A stretch of DNA of 64,000 nucleotides from UBA6107 sp964533735. GTDB taxonomy: Bacteria; Chloroflexota; Anaerolineae; Anaerolineales; Anaerolineaceae. Position numbers and translations under genes: made by a program. The notes below the pieces were generated by a model that was not told the origin of the DNA, did not search any database, and saw only the letters and a list, made by a program, of their open reading frames with translations. Shown here piece after piece: positions 8,579 through 17,582 of the stretch (positions within the stretch are counted from its first letter, which is position 1; the number at the start of each line of letters is the position of its first letter). The DNA lies in NCBI GenBank assembly GCA_964533735.1, contig CAZHMD010000009.1, forward strand, positions 49,529 to 113,528, read 5' to 3'.

Positions 8579-10068
8579 AACGAAAAACGAAAGCGACTTC
8601 ACAACCGATCGATAAAGGTACCCTGGTTAGCGAACAACTGGTGCGCTTCCAGCCTCTTCTTTCCCCGGATGAATTTGAGCAATTGAAAATCACTCTCGAC
8701 CAGCCCCTGGCTCCCGCAATTCGAGTGAACCCGCTAAAAGCCAGGGAAGACCTGGTGACCACGCTTGAGCGCAGCTACGGCTGGCAGTGTACCCCGGTTG
8801 AATTCTGCAAGGCTGGATTCCGCGTGGACACAAAAGAGGGTCCTGCGCTCAGCAATACAATTGAATACAAAAATGGGCTGTACTACATTCAGGATGCCTC
8901 CTCCATGCTGCCGGTGGAATTGTTCAGCCTGGAGAATCCCGAGGAAACCGTGACTCTGGATATGGCAGCATCACCGGGGGGCAAGACTACCCATCTCGTC
9001 AGCCGTATGCTGGATGAGGGATTGATCCTCGCCAACGATTCCAGCCAGGGGCGCATCCAGGCGTTGCGTATTGTGCTGCAGCATTGGGGAGCAGAAAATA
9101 CCGCCATCACCCGCTTTCCCGGTGAATCCTTCGGTGCCTGGTTTCCGGAAGTATTTGACCTGGTGTTATTAGACGCCCCGTGCAGTATGCAGGGATTGCG
9201 TACCACGGAGAGCCATCCTGCGCGTCCAATCACCGCGAAAGAAAGCCGCCAATTGGCAAAACGCCAGGTGGCACTGCTCACCAGTGCGCTGCAGGCGGTC
9301 AGAGTGGGCGGCGAGGTGGTTTACTCAACCTGTACGCTGGCTCCAGAAGAGGATGAAGAAGTCGTCGAGACGATAATGAAGTCTTTTGGGATTTCTGTGA
9401 CTCTACAAAACGCGCAGAAATTCCTGCCGGAACCTGCCCCGGGGATCAATTCTATTTTTGAAAACTCCTCCCCGGGTGGTATGGAAAATACCATCCGTTT
9501 ATGGCCGCACCGTTACAACACTGCGGGTTTTTTTGCCTGCCTTTTTTCCAAGAACGATGTGTTTGAAACCAGGATAAGAAACGCCCCGAGCCACTCCATG
9601 GAAAAGGCTGGGTTTATTGAATTGCCATGGAAAGAGCAGAAATCATTTGCGCTGGAATTCGAAGGTGTTTTGGGTTTCCCCTTATGGGACTATCTCTCCA
9701 CTCACCTGCGTACGCTGATCCGTAGAGATGAAAAGGTATTCATCTTCCCGCGTATGCTGCTGGAGCGTTTTGCAGATTTGCCGGTTCAATCCGCGGGGCT
9801 GCAACTTTGCCAGGTAACACCGGAAGGCATCATCCCCACAGTTGATTGGGCTGCGCGCTTTGGTCTGCAGTGTAAAAATGTTGCCATTGCGTTGGAAGAT
9901 AACCTAATAGTAGACTGGTTGAAAGGGAATGACCTCAAAAGCTTCCCCGGAATAGGAAAACTGGTCTCCCCGATCAGGATGGTATCTGATCAAAAAAGTC
10001 GTTTCATTGGGCGCGGAAAATTGGTCAGCGGTATTTTAAAGAATCTGGACTACAACCGTTACACGTAG
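8575..10068 (+). CDS. RsmF-like 16S rRNA (cytosine-C5)-methyltransferase
   Basis: A 497-residue NOL1/NOP2/Sun-family enzyme. The SAM motif AASPGGKTTHL, motif IV LDAPCSMQGL (Cys that releases product) and motif VI STCTLAPEEDEE (catalytic Cys) are all present. A C-terminal extension of about 180 residues is typical of RsmF/YebU, which makes m5C1407 in helix 44 in E. coli, rather than of RsmB, which carries an N-terminal NusB-like domain. RsmF assignment over other NSUN-type enzymes is an inference from this domain layout. It overlaps the upstream Rmt-like gene by 4 bases and ends 3 bases before the convergent rsmE. Confidence 0.82.
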   Translation: MKRKTKATSQPIDKGTLVSEQLVRFQPLLSPDEFEQLKITLDQPLAPAIRVNPLKAREDLVTTLERSYGWQCTPVEFCKAGFRVDTKEGPALSNTIEYKNGLYYIQDASSMLPVELFSLENPEETVTLDMAASPGGKTTHLVSRMLDEGLILANDSSQGRIQALRIVLQHWGAENTAITRFPGESFGAWFPEVFDLVLLDAPCSMQGLRTTESHPARPITAKESRQLAKRQVALLTSALQAVRVGGEVVYSTCTLAPEEDEEVVETIMKSFGISVTLQNAQKFLPEPAPGINSIFENSSPGGMENTIRLWPHRYNTAGFFACLFSKNDVFETRIRNAPSHSMEKAGFIELPWKEQKSFALEFEGVLGFPLWDYLSTHLRTLIRRDEKVFIFPRMLLERFADLPVQSAGLQLCQVTPEGIIPTVDWAARFGLQCKNVAIALEDNLIVDWLKGNDLKSFPGIGKLVSPIRMVSDQKSRFIGRGKLVSGILKNLDYNRYT

Positions 10069-10071
10069 AAC

Positions 10072-10800
10072 TCACCCCAGCTCATACAAAACCAACCCGG
10101 CGGCGATCATGGCGGCGGTCTCGACGCGCAGAATGCGTTTCCCGAGGCTGACGCTGATGTATCCAGCTCCTGTCCCCGCTGTAGCCTCCTCACGTGTGAA
10201 TCCCCCCTCCGGACCGATCACCAGGTTGATCTCTTTATTTCTTACTGTCTTTAGGATGGTCTTTAATTCGTTATCGTCTTCTTCTTCCCAAAAAAACAAT
10301 CCTGTAGTTTGCTCCCCCAACGGTCGTTTCACAAATTCAAGGAATGAAAGTGTCTGGAATAATTGTGGAAGCCTTCCCCTGTGGCTTTGCTCGGCGGCTT
10401 CCTGGATAATCTTCTGCCAGCGGACATATTTCCCTTCCACCTCGCTGGCACGCTGTACCAGACTTCGAGTGGTGATTAATGGTGTGAAGCTCACCACGCC
10501 GATCTCTGTACATTTTTGCAGCATCCACTCAAAGCGTTCGCGCTGGGTCAGTGCCAGGAACATGTGAACATGCGTTCGCGGCTCAATGCCGGATGGTTTC
10601 TTGTTGACTATTTTCCCTACCACGGAATCAGGACTGACTTTCTCAAGGTTCAAGGTGTATTCTTCGCCAGATCCATCCAGTACGATAATTTGGCTGCCAA
10701 CTTCAAGACGCAGCACCCTGGCGATCTGGCGGGAGACCTCCTGCGGCAATGTGACTTCAGCCTGTATTAATAATTGTGATTGTATGAAGAATCGATGCAT
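10072..10800 (-). CDS. rsmE: 16S rRNA (uracil1498-N3)-methyltransferase RsmE
   Basis: A 242-residue SPOUT-class methyltransferase. It begins MHRFFI, has an N-terminal PUA-like beta domain to about residue 70, then the trefoil-knot SAM domain with LVIGPEGGFTREE and SLGKRILRVETA, both diagnostic for RsmE. The enzyme methylates N3 of U1498, which packs against C1402 in the decoding centre. It is divergent from the queuosine-precursor carrier and convergent with the RsmF-like gene. Confidence 0.93.
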   Translation of the reverse strand: MHRFFIQSQLLIQAEVTLPQEVSRQIARVLRLEVGSQIIVLDGSGEEYTLNLEKVSPDSVVGKIVNKKPSGIEPRTHVHMFLALTQRERFEWMLQKCTEIGVVSFTPLITTRSLVQRASEVEGKYVRWQKIIQEAAEQSHRGRLPQLFQTLSFLEFVKRPLGEQTTGLFFWEEEDDNELKTILKTVRNKEINLVIGPEGGFTREEATAGTGAGYISVSLGKRILRVETAAMIAAGLVLYELG

Positions 10801-10802
10801 GT

Positions 10803-10832
10803 TTGAATCCTTTAAGGTAATTCGATTATACT
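10803..10832 (+). promoter_or_regulatory. Sigma-70-type promoter for the queuosine-precursor carrier
   Basis: TTGAAT at 10803-10808 and TATACT at 10827-10832 are separated by 18 bases. The predicted transcription start is about 22 bases before the TTG start codon at 10862. Confidence 0.5.
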
Positions 10833-10861
10833 AGGAACAATCTTGAGAAAGGTTGCCGCAC

Positions 10862-11584
10862 TTGAACACTTCTGTAAAACCCCGCATTTATCGTTATTTT
10901 GACCTGGTCATGGCGGCTTTTGTGACCGTCTTAATTGTGAGCAATATTGCCTCTTCTGCCAAGATCGTCGACTGGGGAGTATCCATTATTAACATTCCCC
11001 TCGCATTTGACGCCGGCACCATCCTTTTTCCCATCAGTTACATTTTTGGAGACATCCTCACCGAGGTTTATGGCTTTCGCCGTTCCCGCCGCGTCATCTG
11101 GACGGGTTTTGCCTGCCTGGCGTTGACCTCTTTTGTACTCTGGCTTGTGCGTATCATGCCTGGTGAAGCCAACTGGGAAGCAATGACGGGGCAAACCGCC
11201 TACAATAATATTCTTGGGGGTATCAGCACAGGCGGTATCGTCCTGGCGAGCCTTGTCGCCTACCTGGTGGGAGAATTTGCCAACTCTGTAGTATTAGCAA
11301 AACTTAAAGTGGCAACAAAGGGGCGATTCCTGTGGCTGCGTACCATCGGCAGCACGCTGATCGGTGAAGCCCTGGATTCGATCATTTTTATCACCATTGC
11401 CACCATTGCCGGTGTTTTCCCCTGGGAAATCTACCTTACTTTGGTAATAACCAACTACATCTTCAAGACATTCATTGAGATGGTCATGACTCCCCTAACT
11501 TACTGGGTGGTTGCAAAACTAAAACACGCTGAAAATGAGGATTTTTACGACAAAGACACCCGCTTTAATATCATCTCCGGGTAA
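10862..11584 (+). CDS. Queuosine precursor transporter (VUT / YhhQ family)
   Basis: A 240-residue six-helix membrane protein of the PF02592 family. Diagnostic segments are FPISYIFGDILTEVYGF near residue 55 and a C-terminal conserved region around IGEALDSIIFITIA. Family members import queuosine precursors (preQ0, preQ1 or queuine), matching the tgt gene 4 kb upstream. I prefer the TTG at 10862 because GAAAGG lies 9 bases before it; an earlier in-frame TTG at 10853 has no spaced ribosome binding site. Confidence 0.88.
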   Translation: MNTSVKPRIYRYFDLVMAAFVTVLIVSNIASSAKIVDWGVSIINIPLAFDAGTILFPISYIFGDILTEVYGFRRSRRVIWTGFACLALTSFVLWLVRIMPGEANWEAMTGQTAYNNILGGISTGGIVLASLVAYLVGEFANSVVLAKLKVATKGRFLWLRTIGSTLIGEALDSIIFITIATIAGVFPWEIYLTLVITNYIFKTFIEMVMTPLTYWVVAKLKHAENEDFYDKDTRFNIISG

Positions 11585-11585
11585 G

Positions 11586-12272
11586 TCAATCTTCTTCAGG
11601 CCAGGCAACCCCTGCCCCGCCAATCACCACGGAATACTCTCCCTTCAAGTTCGCCTGGCTGGTTTGTTCAATTAATTCCGTAAGAGTGCCGCGTAGGATT
11701 GTCTCAAATTTCTTGGTGAGGTCATTGGCAATAACCGCAGGTCTGTCGCCAAATGTCAAAAGTGCATCTTCCAAAAAAGGCACCAGCCTGTATGGGCTCT
11801 CATAAAAGATCAAAGTATGGGGAGAATCCTTATCAATCTCCAGCCATCTGCGCCGCGGCCCACCTTTGCGGGGGGGGAAGCCGCGAAAAGTAAAACTGTG
11901 CACCGGCAGCCCCGACAGGACCAGCGCCATGATCAGCGCAGTTGGTCCGGGGATGGCTGTAAGCTCGATTCCTTGTTGGATAACGCTGCGAACCAGGATA
12001 AACCCGGGGTCTGATATTGAAGGTGTGCCGGCATCCGTCACGAGAGCAACGGTCTTGCCAAGTTCAAGAAATTCCAACACCTTGGGAAGAGCGCGATCCT
12101 CATTGTCTTCGCGGAAGGAGATTTGCGGCTTTTTTATGCCAAAATGCGTGAGAAGGAATCCGGTTTTCCGCGTGTCCTCGCTCACCACCACGTCGGCGCT
12201 TTCCAACGCTGCCAGTGCCCGTTGCGAGATATCCCCTAGATTCCCAATTGGAGTGGAAACAAGTATCAGCAT
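11586..12272 (-). CDS. rsmI: 16S rRNA (cytidine1402-2'-O)-methyltransferase RsmI
   Basis: A 228-residue tetrapyrrole-methylase-fold enzyme. The N-terminal STPIGNLGDIS, then SEDTRKTGFLL, the SAM loop TDAGTPSISDPG and FYESPYRL are all RsmI signatures. It methylates the ribose of C1402 in the decoding site. The start at 12272 gives the normal MLILVSTPIGN opening; the longer in-frame start at 12332 adds 20 unmatched residues. It is convergent with the queuosine-precursor carrier, one base apart. Confidence 0.93.
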   Translation of the reverse strand: MLILVSTPIGNLGDISQRALAALESADVVVSEDTRKTGFLLTHFGIKKPQISFREDNEDRALPKVLEFLELGKTVALVTDAGTPSISDPGFILVRSVIQQGIELTAIPGPTALIMALVLSGLPVHSFTFRGFPPRKGGPRRRWLEIDKDSPHTLIFYESPYRLVPFLEDALLTFGDRPAVIANDLTKKFETILRGTLTELIEQTSQANLKGEYSVVIGGAGVAWPEED

Positions 12273-12427
12273 ATCCTTTTCCTTATACAGGCAGTATATC
12301 ACGGAGGGTAACCAGCGATTTTTCAAAAACATCCAACAATTAAATTTTTGACCTGCTATAATATGGATTAGTGTGTAATGGGTATTAAATTGGCGAGCCT
12401 GTGCTGGGCGGAATTAAATGGGGTGAT

Positions 12428-13195
12428 ATGTCTACTCTTCCTGCAACCAAAACTGTAAAGAAGACCGCTGCTCAAGGGATTGATCTTGACCAGATCGAGC
12501 AAAAGGAACGTCCACGTATCCTGGTTGTGGATGACGAAGCGGATACTGTTGTTTTGCTCAAACATGTGCTCATGCGGGATGGTTTCGATGTTTCTGGAGC
12601 TTTGAGCGGCAAGGAAGCCATCGCAAAAATTGCGGAAATTAAACCATCATTGGTGCTGCTTGACCTGATGATGCCCGAAATGGATGGTTGGGAGACATTC
12701 AGTCAATTACGCCAATTAGCAGATCTCCCCGTAATCATTATTTCTGCTTTATCTCAATCTGATGTCATCGTGAAAGCGTTGGAGTTAGGCGCTGATGACT
12801 TCATCACGAAACCTTTTGAACACCCTGAAGTGAAAGCCAGGATCAGCGCTGTTCTCAGGCGTGCTGGTCAACCCAAGACCATCAACCGCCTGGGTTTTTC
12901 TGACATTCAGCTCGTTATCGACCTCGACACCCAGGAAATCACCTTCAAGGGGAAACGCATTCAACTGACAGGCAAGATGTTCGAAGTCCTGGAGCTGCTG
13001 GCAAAAAACGCCCCCCACGTGACCCAATATGATGAACTTTTGATGGGGATTTGGGGAGAGAACACAAACTCTGCCCGTAACCGTTTAAAATACCTGGTCT
13101 ACCTGCTGCGCAACGAATTCAGTCGAATTGATAAAAAACAGGAAGTCATCGAAAATGTCGACCGGTTGGGTTACAAGCTGAACACGGAAAAGTAA
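12428..13195 (+). CDS. OmpR/PhoB-type response regulator
   Basis: A 255-residue two-domain regulator. The receiver domain (about 37-155) has the acidic pair VDDEAD, phosphoacceptor Asp in LLDLMMPEMDG, the switch region IISA and the conserved Lys of ITKPF. It is followed by a winged-helix DNA-binding domain ending NVDRLGYKL. No histidine kinase is adjacent, so it is an orphan in this window. GTG 12401 is a longer alternative start; ATG 12428 has GGGGTGAT just upstream. A strong terminator follows. Confidence 0.85.
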   Translation: MSTLPATKTVKKTAAQGIDLDQIEQKERPRILVVDDEADTVVLLKHVLMRDGFDVSGALSGKEAIAKIAEIKPSLVLLDLMMPEMDGWETFSQLRQLADLPVIIISALSQSDVIVKALELGADDFITKPFEHPEVKARISAVLRRAGQPKTINRLGFSDIQLVIDLDTQEITFKGKRIQLTGKMFEVLELLAKNAPHVTQYDELLMGIWGENTNSARNRLKYLVYLLRNEFSRIDKKQEVIENVDRLGYKLNTEK

Positions 13196-13210
13196 ACCGC
13201 CTCAATGCTA

Positions 13211-13240
13211 AAAACCGCAGACCAACTCTGCGGTTTTTTT
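13211..13240 (+). terminator. Rho-independent terminator after the response regulator
   Basis: An AAACCGCAG / CTGCGGTTT stem with a short loop, followed directly by a run of Ts to 13240. It separates the regulator from lipA. Confidence 0.9.
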
Positions 13241-13272
13241 ATTCTCCAGTTATAATTTGCGCAGGAGAAATC

Positions 13273-14208
13273 ATGCCAAAGCCGCCGACCCGCGATCGTA
13301 TAGAACCCACCGAAAATTTTCCACGCCCGCTTCGCAGACCAGATTGGATTAAGGTGCGCGCACCGGGTGGTGAAAGCTATGCTCAAATTCAAACACTGAT
13401 GCGCAAAAAGGTGCTGCACACCGTTTGCGAAGAAGCCGGCTGCCCAAATATGGGTGAGTGCTGGGGCAGCGGAACAGCTACCTTTTTAATGCTGGGATCC
13501 ATCTGCACACGCTCCTGCCGCTTCTGCGATGTGAAACATGGCATGCCTGAAGCCCTGGATTGGGACGAGCCTGAACGTGTTGCGCAGGCGGTAAAAGCTA
13601 TGGAACTCAAACACGCGGTGATCACCTCGGTTAACCGTGATGAACGCGAAGATGGCGGCGCCCCGATATTCGCGGGAGTCATCAAGCGCATCCGTGAGCT
13701 GCAGCCTGGCTGCTCGATAGAAGTGTTAATCCCGGATTTCAAGGGCAGCGTAGCTGCGCTCAAGATCGTCATGGATGCCCGTCCGGACATTCTCAATCAC
13801 AATGTTGAAACAGTGCCTTCATTGTTCAAAAAGGTTCAACCGCAGGATCACTACGAGTGGTCTGAAGCGACTTTACGCAATGCCAAAGTTCTTGCCCCTG
13901 ATGTGCTCACCAAATCCGGCATCATGCTCGGTCTGGGTGAAACGATCGACGAAGTGAAATCTGTGATGCAGGATCTGCGCAGCTGGGGAGTGGATATTCT
14001 CACCATCGGACAGTACCTGCAGCCAAGCCGCAAACACCTGCCAATAGAACGCTATTACACGCTGGAAGAGTTCGCCATGTTCAAACAACATGGATTGGAG
14101 CTCGGCTTCCGCTGGGTGGAAAGCGCGCCGCTGGTCAGGTCCTCGTACCACGCTGCTGAGCAGGTACGGGCGCTCAGCACGAGTTTTGGTTTACCTTCCA
14201 CCAACTAA
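13273..14208 (+). CDS. lipA: Lipoyl synthase
   Basis: A 311-residue radical-SAM enzyme that inserts two sulfurs into the octanoyl group on lipoyl domains. The auxiliary cluster motif (CEEAGCPNMGECW) and the radical-SAM cluster motif CTRSCRFC are complete, and the C-terminal SSYHAAE ligand serine region is present. A TATAAT at 13251-13256 and AGGAG just before the ATG give it its own promoter after the upstream terminator. Convergent with the nucleoside phosphorylase. Confidence 0.95.
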   Translation: MPKPPTRDRIEPTENFPRPLRRPDWIKVRAPGGESYAQIQTLMRKKVLHTVCEEAGCPNMGECWGSGTATFLMLGSICTRSCRFCDVKHGMPEALDWDEPERVAQAVKAMELKHAVITSVNRDEREDGGAPIFAGVIKRIRELQPGCSIEVLIPDFKGSVAALKIVMDARPDILNHNVETVPSLFKKVQPQDHYEWSEATLRNAKVLAPDVLTKSGIMLGLGETIDEVKSVMQDLRSWGVDILTIGQYLQPSRKHLPIERYYTLEEFAMFKQHGLELGFRWVESAPLVRSSYHAAEQVRALSTSFGLPSTN

Positions 14209-14218
14209 TCGTTTTGGA

Positions 14219-14989
14219 TTAAAGCTGCAATACGGCTTTTACCGCCAGGTCAAACATCAGACGGCGGTCGTCATCGCGTTTATGCCACTCCCGCCCATCC
14301 CATCCTTCCGGGACGACCAGGTCACCACCGTAAACCAGCTGCCCGAGCACAACCTCGCGGAACTGCGCCACGGCAAAGAACGCCGCCGCCTCCATTTCAA
14401 CCACATCGCAGCCTTCCCCAACCCGCAGCTTTCTGCGCCCGGGGGTTTCGCGGTAGATGGCATCCGTGGTCCAGCTCTTGCCGAGGCGGAATTCAACACC
14501 TTCCGCAGCCAGGGTTTTCTCCAGGGCTGCCACCGCTTTCGGGTGCGGTTTCACCTCGCGGGCAGGTGGCAGGTAATGGTATGAGGTCCCTTCGTCGCGT
14601 ACAGCCGCGGTGAGGATGACCGGATGACCAGCGATTATTTCACGGTTGAGCACCCCACAGCCGCCGCACACGATGTACCTGGTCACCCCGCAGGCGATCA
14701 GTCCTTCAAGGAATGCCACCGCCAACGGTGCACCGACACCGGGATGGATGACCGTTATGCCCTGGCCCTCAAATTTGTAAGTGTAGACCGGGTGCTTACC
14801 GGTCTCGGATTTCAAGTTTCCGATCTGAGTAAGCTCACCATTCTCAAGTAGACCATTCAGGACATCTAGGAAGAAACACAAAACTCCCCGGGCGGGAACC
14901 AGTGTACCGACGCCGATCTTAAACGGGTCCGGCATGAGGATGCTGGTGCGGTCTGAATCAAACTCAAGGATTGGAGCTCTTTTTGTCAT
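14219..14989 (-). CDS. Nucleoside phosphorylase (PNP/UDP family 1)
   Basis: A 256-residue phosphorylase of the uridine/purine type. The phosphate/ribose region HPGVGAPLAVAFLEGL, the GGCG turn and the ribose-binding signature EMEAAAFFA are visible. It cleaves nucleosides with phosphate; base specificity cannot be decided, although uridine phosphorylase-like enzymes are the closest in style. ATG 14989 is chosen because AAGGAGAT lies 6 bases upstream, overlapping the end of the channel gene. The pair is therefore probably cotranscribed. Confidence 0.8.
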   Translation of the reverse strand: MTKRAPILEFDSDRTSILMPDPFKIGVGTLVPARGVLCFFLDVLNGLLENGELTQIGNLKSETGKHPVYTYKFEGQGITVIHPGVGAPLAVAFLEGLIACGVTRYIVCGGCGVLNREIIAGHPVILTAAVRDEGTSYHYLPPAREVKPHPKAVAALEKTLAAEGVEFRLGKSWTTDAIYRETPGRRKLRVGEGCDVVEMEAAAFFAVAQFREVVLGQLVYGGDLVVPEGWDGREWHKRDDDRRLMFDLAVKAVLQL

Positions 14990-14999
14990 TCGTATCTCC

Positions 15000-16895
15000 T
15001 TACTTTTCAGACAGGACAATAATCCTGTCACCGTGTGAGTAAACGATCTGTTGAGATTTCTTCGGGTTCAGATGGATCCCGTAAGCCAATGCCTGGTCAC
15101 GCGATTCCGATGATATTCGATAACCGATAGCCGTTTCATCTCTTCTGCTGGCGGATTCAACCACCGTGTAGAAATTGACGGGATGGTCCAGTGTGACGTA
15201 GTGCTCAACCGGTTTAAGGTAGATCTCGGAACCATCGGGGTCAAATATGTCTTCAAACACTTTGTTCAGCTTTTTGTTCTCTGACACCTGGGCCAGCAGC
15301 AGGCTGATCAGTTTATCACTGACAATGAAATCATCAGCATGGGCGACTTCGATCAGGTTGCGGTTGCGGATATCCTGCATTTCGCTGACGATCGAGTACA
15401 GAAAACCGGTTTTTTCGGCAAGGTCGCGCAGATGGAGGAGAGTGATCATCGTTTGAGAATCTGCCTTTTGAGCACTCAGGTCGTCTGAATTACTCAACAC
15501 GATGATATGAGAAAAACTGCCCAGGTCAAGTTCAGTTATCTGTTTGCGGTCTGTGATATCCCCAACCAGGCATTCAACATGGAAATTTTTAAGACTGTTT
15601 AATTGTTCCATGTATGAAGCCGAATGGTTCACATGAGACATAAGCACCATTGTTGAGCCTGATCCGCCGTAGCGGTCCAGCTCCTGGATGATCCGCGGAA
15701 CTCTGCGGTTCCAGCCCAGCAAGAGTATCCTTTCCATATCAATGGATTCTTCCATCTCCGAGCTGATTAAGTTAAGTTGCGGTGTTGAAGTATCCGTAAT
15801 GAAAATCTGGTCATCATCCGCCGCGACCAGCACCAATTGGTCTTCCACTCCTATCCTTGCAACCGGATCGGGATTCAACCGGACGATACCATCAGCATCT
15901 GCAATCCCCATGACGGTGTTGCTTTCAAATCGCATGAGGGTATCACGATACTGCATTCCTTCCAGTTGCGGAAATTTATGGATGTATATCTCATCCCCAG
16001 AAAAATCAAGCAGTTCAGTATACACAGCTGAAAGACCGGACTGCCGGCAAGTTTGCGCCAGGATGCGGGCAATTACATCCCCGGTCAGCACAAGCTCCAC
16101 TTCATCCTTCCCCACGATTTGCGCCACCTCGGCATTATCCGGGTTGCGCAGTTCTGCCACAATATGGTAGGCAGACTTCTTGCGTGAAGAATTATTGACG
16201 ATTGCCAGGAGAACCTTTATCACCTCTGCATCTGCGTTTTCGGTGTCTTCAGACGCAAGAATGATGATGGATTTAGCCGTGTCTATCGAAACAATATTCA
16301 GATCATTCATGTCGATCGGCGATCCGCAACGTGAGACCAGGCGAGTTTTCCCTGTATCCTCCAGGCGGGTATTGAGCATCTCATCCATCGCAACTTTATC
16401 CATTGGGCTTAACACAGCAATGCAGTTGGCGGGTTGGTTGCAGTTTGCTTCCACCAGTTCAGAAATGATGGTGAAGATTTGCTCGGACCACCCCAGGATA
16501 ACAATATGGTTGGTCTCAAGGATCTTTGATCTTCCCCGGCGCAGTTCATCCAGCTTGCCCCCGATGGCAGAGCTTAAGACGCCGATGAGGGTGCTGATGA
16601 CGAACACGCCGCCCAGGGTGACCATCAGCATGAGGATGCGGTACCCCCAGCCGGAGTCTCCGCCCATCGTTCCGGCATCCAGTGTGCGCATCAGGTTGCG
16701 CCACGCGGCTTCCCAGAACCCCAGTGGAGCCTCGCCGTCAGGAGCGATCCTCAACAATTTAACCACCAGCGCGATGATCGCAATAATGGCGACGGATAGA
16801 ATTGCCAGCCATAAGATCAGGGCGGCGGTGCCGCGCGTGAAGGTGTTATCTACGGCATACCTGATCCTGTCGCGTAATTTGTAATTAGGTTTCAT
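15000..16895 (-). CDS. CASTOR/POLLUX-type ion channel with RCK domains
   Basis: A 631-residue protein. Two hydrophobic helices (about 22-48 and 86-108) flank a pore-like region containing TLDAGTMGGDSGWGYR. They are followed by two TrkA-N/RCK modules, the first opening HIVILGWSEQ near residue 130 and the second RILLLGWNRR near 390. This is the layout of the CASTOR/POLLUX/SYM8 family: nuclear Ca2+ or K+ channels in plants and ligand-gated channels of unknown role in bacteria. The ion carried is unknown. Confidence 0.82.
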   Translation of the reverse strand: MKPNYKLRDRIRYAVDNTFTRGTAALILWLAILSVAIIAIIALVVKLLRIAPDGEAPLGFWEAAWRNLMRTLDAGTMGGDSGWGYRILMLMVTLGGVFVISTLIGVLSSAIGGKLDELRRGRSKILETNHIVILGWSEQIFTIISELVEANCNQPANCIAVLSPMDKVAMDEMLNTRLEDTGKTRLVSRCGSPIDMNDLNIVSIDTAKSIIILASEDTENADAEVIKVLLAIVNNSSRKKSAYHIVAELRNPDNAEVAQIVGKDEVELVLTGDVIARILAQTCRQSGLSAVYTELLDFSGDEIYIHKFPQLEGMQYRDTLMRFESNTVMGIADADGIVRLNPDPVARIGVEDQLVLVAADDDQIFITDTSTPQLNLISSEMEESIDMERILLLGWNRRVPRIIQELDRYGGSGSTMVLMSHVNHSASYMEQLNSLKNFHVECLVGDITDRKQITELDLGSFSHIIVLSNSDDLSAQKADSQTMITLLHLRDLAEKTGFLYSIVSEMQDIRNRNLIEVAHADDFIVSDKLISLLLAQVSENKKLNKVFEDIFDPDGSEIYLKPVEHYVTLDHPVNFYTVVESASRRDETAIGYRISSESRDQALAYGIHLNPKKSQQIVYSHGDRIIVLSEK

Positions 16896-16904
16896 GAATT
16901 CCCC

Positions 16905-17582
16905 TTACTCATTACCAAATTTCTTTTGAATCTCATTCAGAGTATCTCTTGCCACCCACCGCGCGCTTTTGGAGTCACTGTCCATGAGCCCTTCCGCCAG
17001 AGTTCTCACACTCTTGCGTAAGCCCGGGCGGTTCTTGGCTATATTGCGCAACGCCCAACTGACCGCTTTCTTTACAAAATTACGTTCATCAACAGAAGCG
17101 CTCGCGATCAACGGATATAGATCCGCGAGAACGCTGTCGGGGATATCCTTGCGGTGGATTGTGATCTCCGCGATCATGGCGAATGAAGCCCGTTTGACGA
17201 ATTCCTCTTCCCGCGTTGCCCAGGTCGTGATGAGTTCCATCGCGAATGGAGTGTAGATGAAGACATCGTCTGTGACATTGTCACAAATGTCCCAACTGTT
17301 GAAATCCAGTACCCACTGCTCGCATTGTTCACGAGTGACTTTATCCACCTCTTCCACCATAGCCGCCAGGAGCCGCGCCTCATGGATTCCCGTCTCCCAC
17401 AGCCCGAGCGCCAGGTTATGATCCTTTATACCCTTTGCGAGGTCCCTGAGGGTGTACAACGATATCCCCAGTGACCGATCCACCTGGATGCCAAACCTGC
17501 CCTGCGATGCTTTTACGGCAGGATCTGCCAGGGAGTCCAGCGTGGCAAGAATCTCGTTAAGGCTTGGGGCTGTGCGGGTCAT
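16905..17582 (-). CDS. DNA alkylation repair protein, AlkD-like HEAT repeats
   Basis: A 225-residue all-helical protein. The segment NSWDICDNVTDDVF near residues 97-110 corresponds to the AlkD Trp-Asp active-site patch, and AVSWALRNIAK near 180 is also typical. AlkD-type glycosylases remove bulky 3- and 7-alkylated purines without base flipping. The chosen start at 17582 (MTRTAPSL) has GGAG 5 bases upstream. It overlaps the end of the upstream DNA methyltransferase gene by 26 bases. Confidence 0.82.
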   Translation of the reverse strand: MTRTAPSLNEILATLDSLADPAVKASQGRFGIQVDRSLGISLYTLRDLAKGIKDHNLALGLWETGIHEARLLAAMVEEVDKVTREQCEQWVLDFNSWDICDNVTDDVFIYTPFAMELITTWATREEEFVKRASFAMIAEITIHRKDIPDSVLADLYPLIASASVDERNFVKKAVSWALRNIAKNRPGLRKSVRTLAEGLMDSDSKSARWVARDTLNEIQKKFGNE

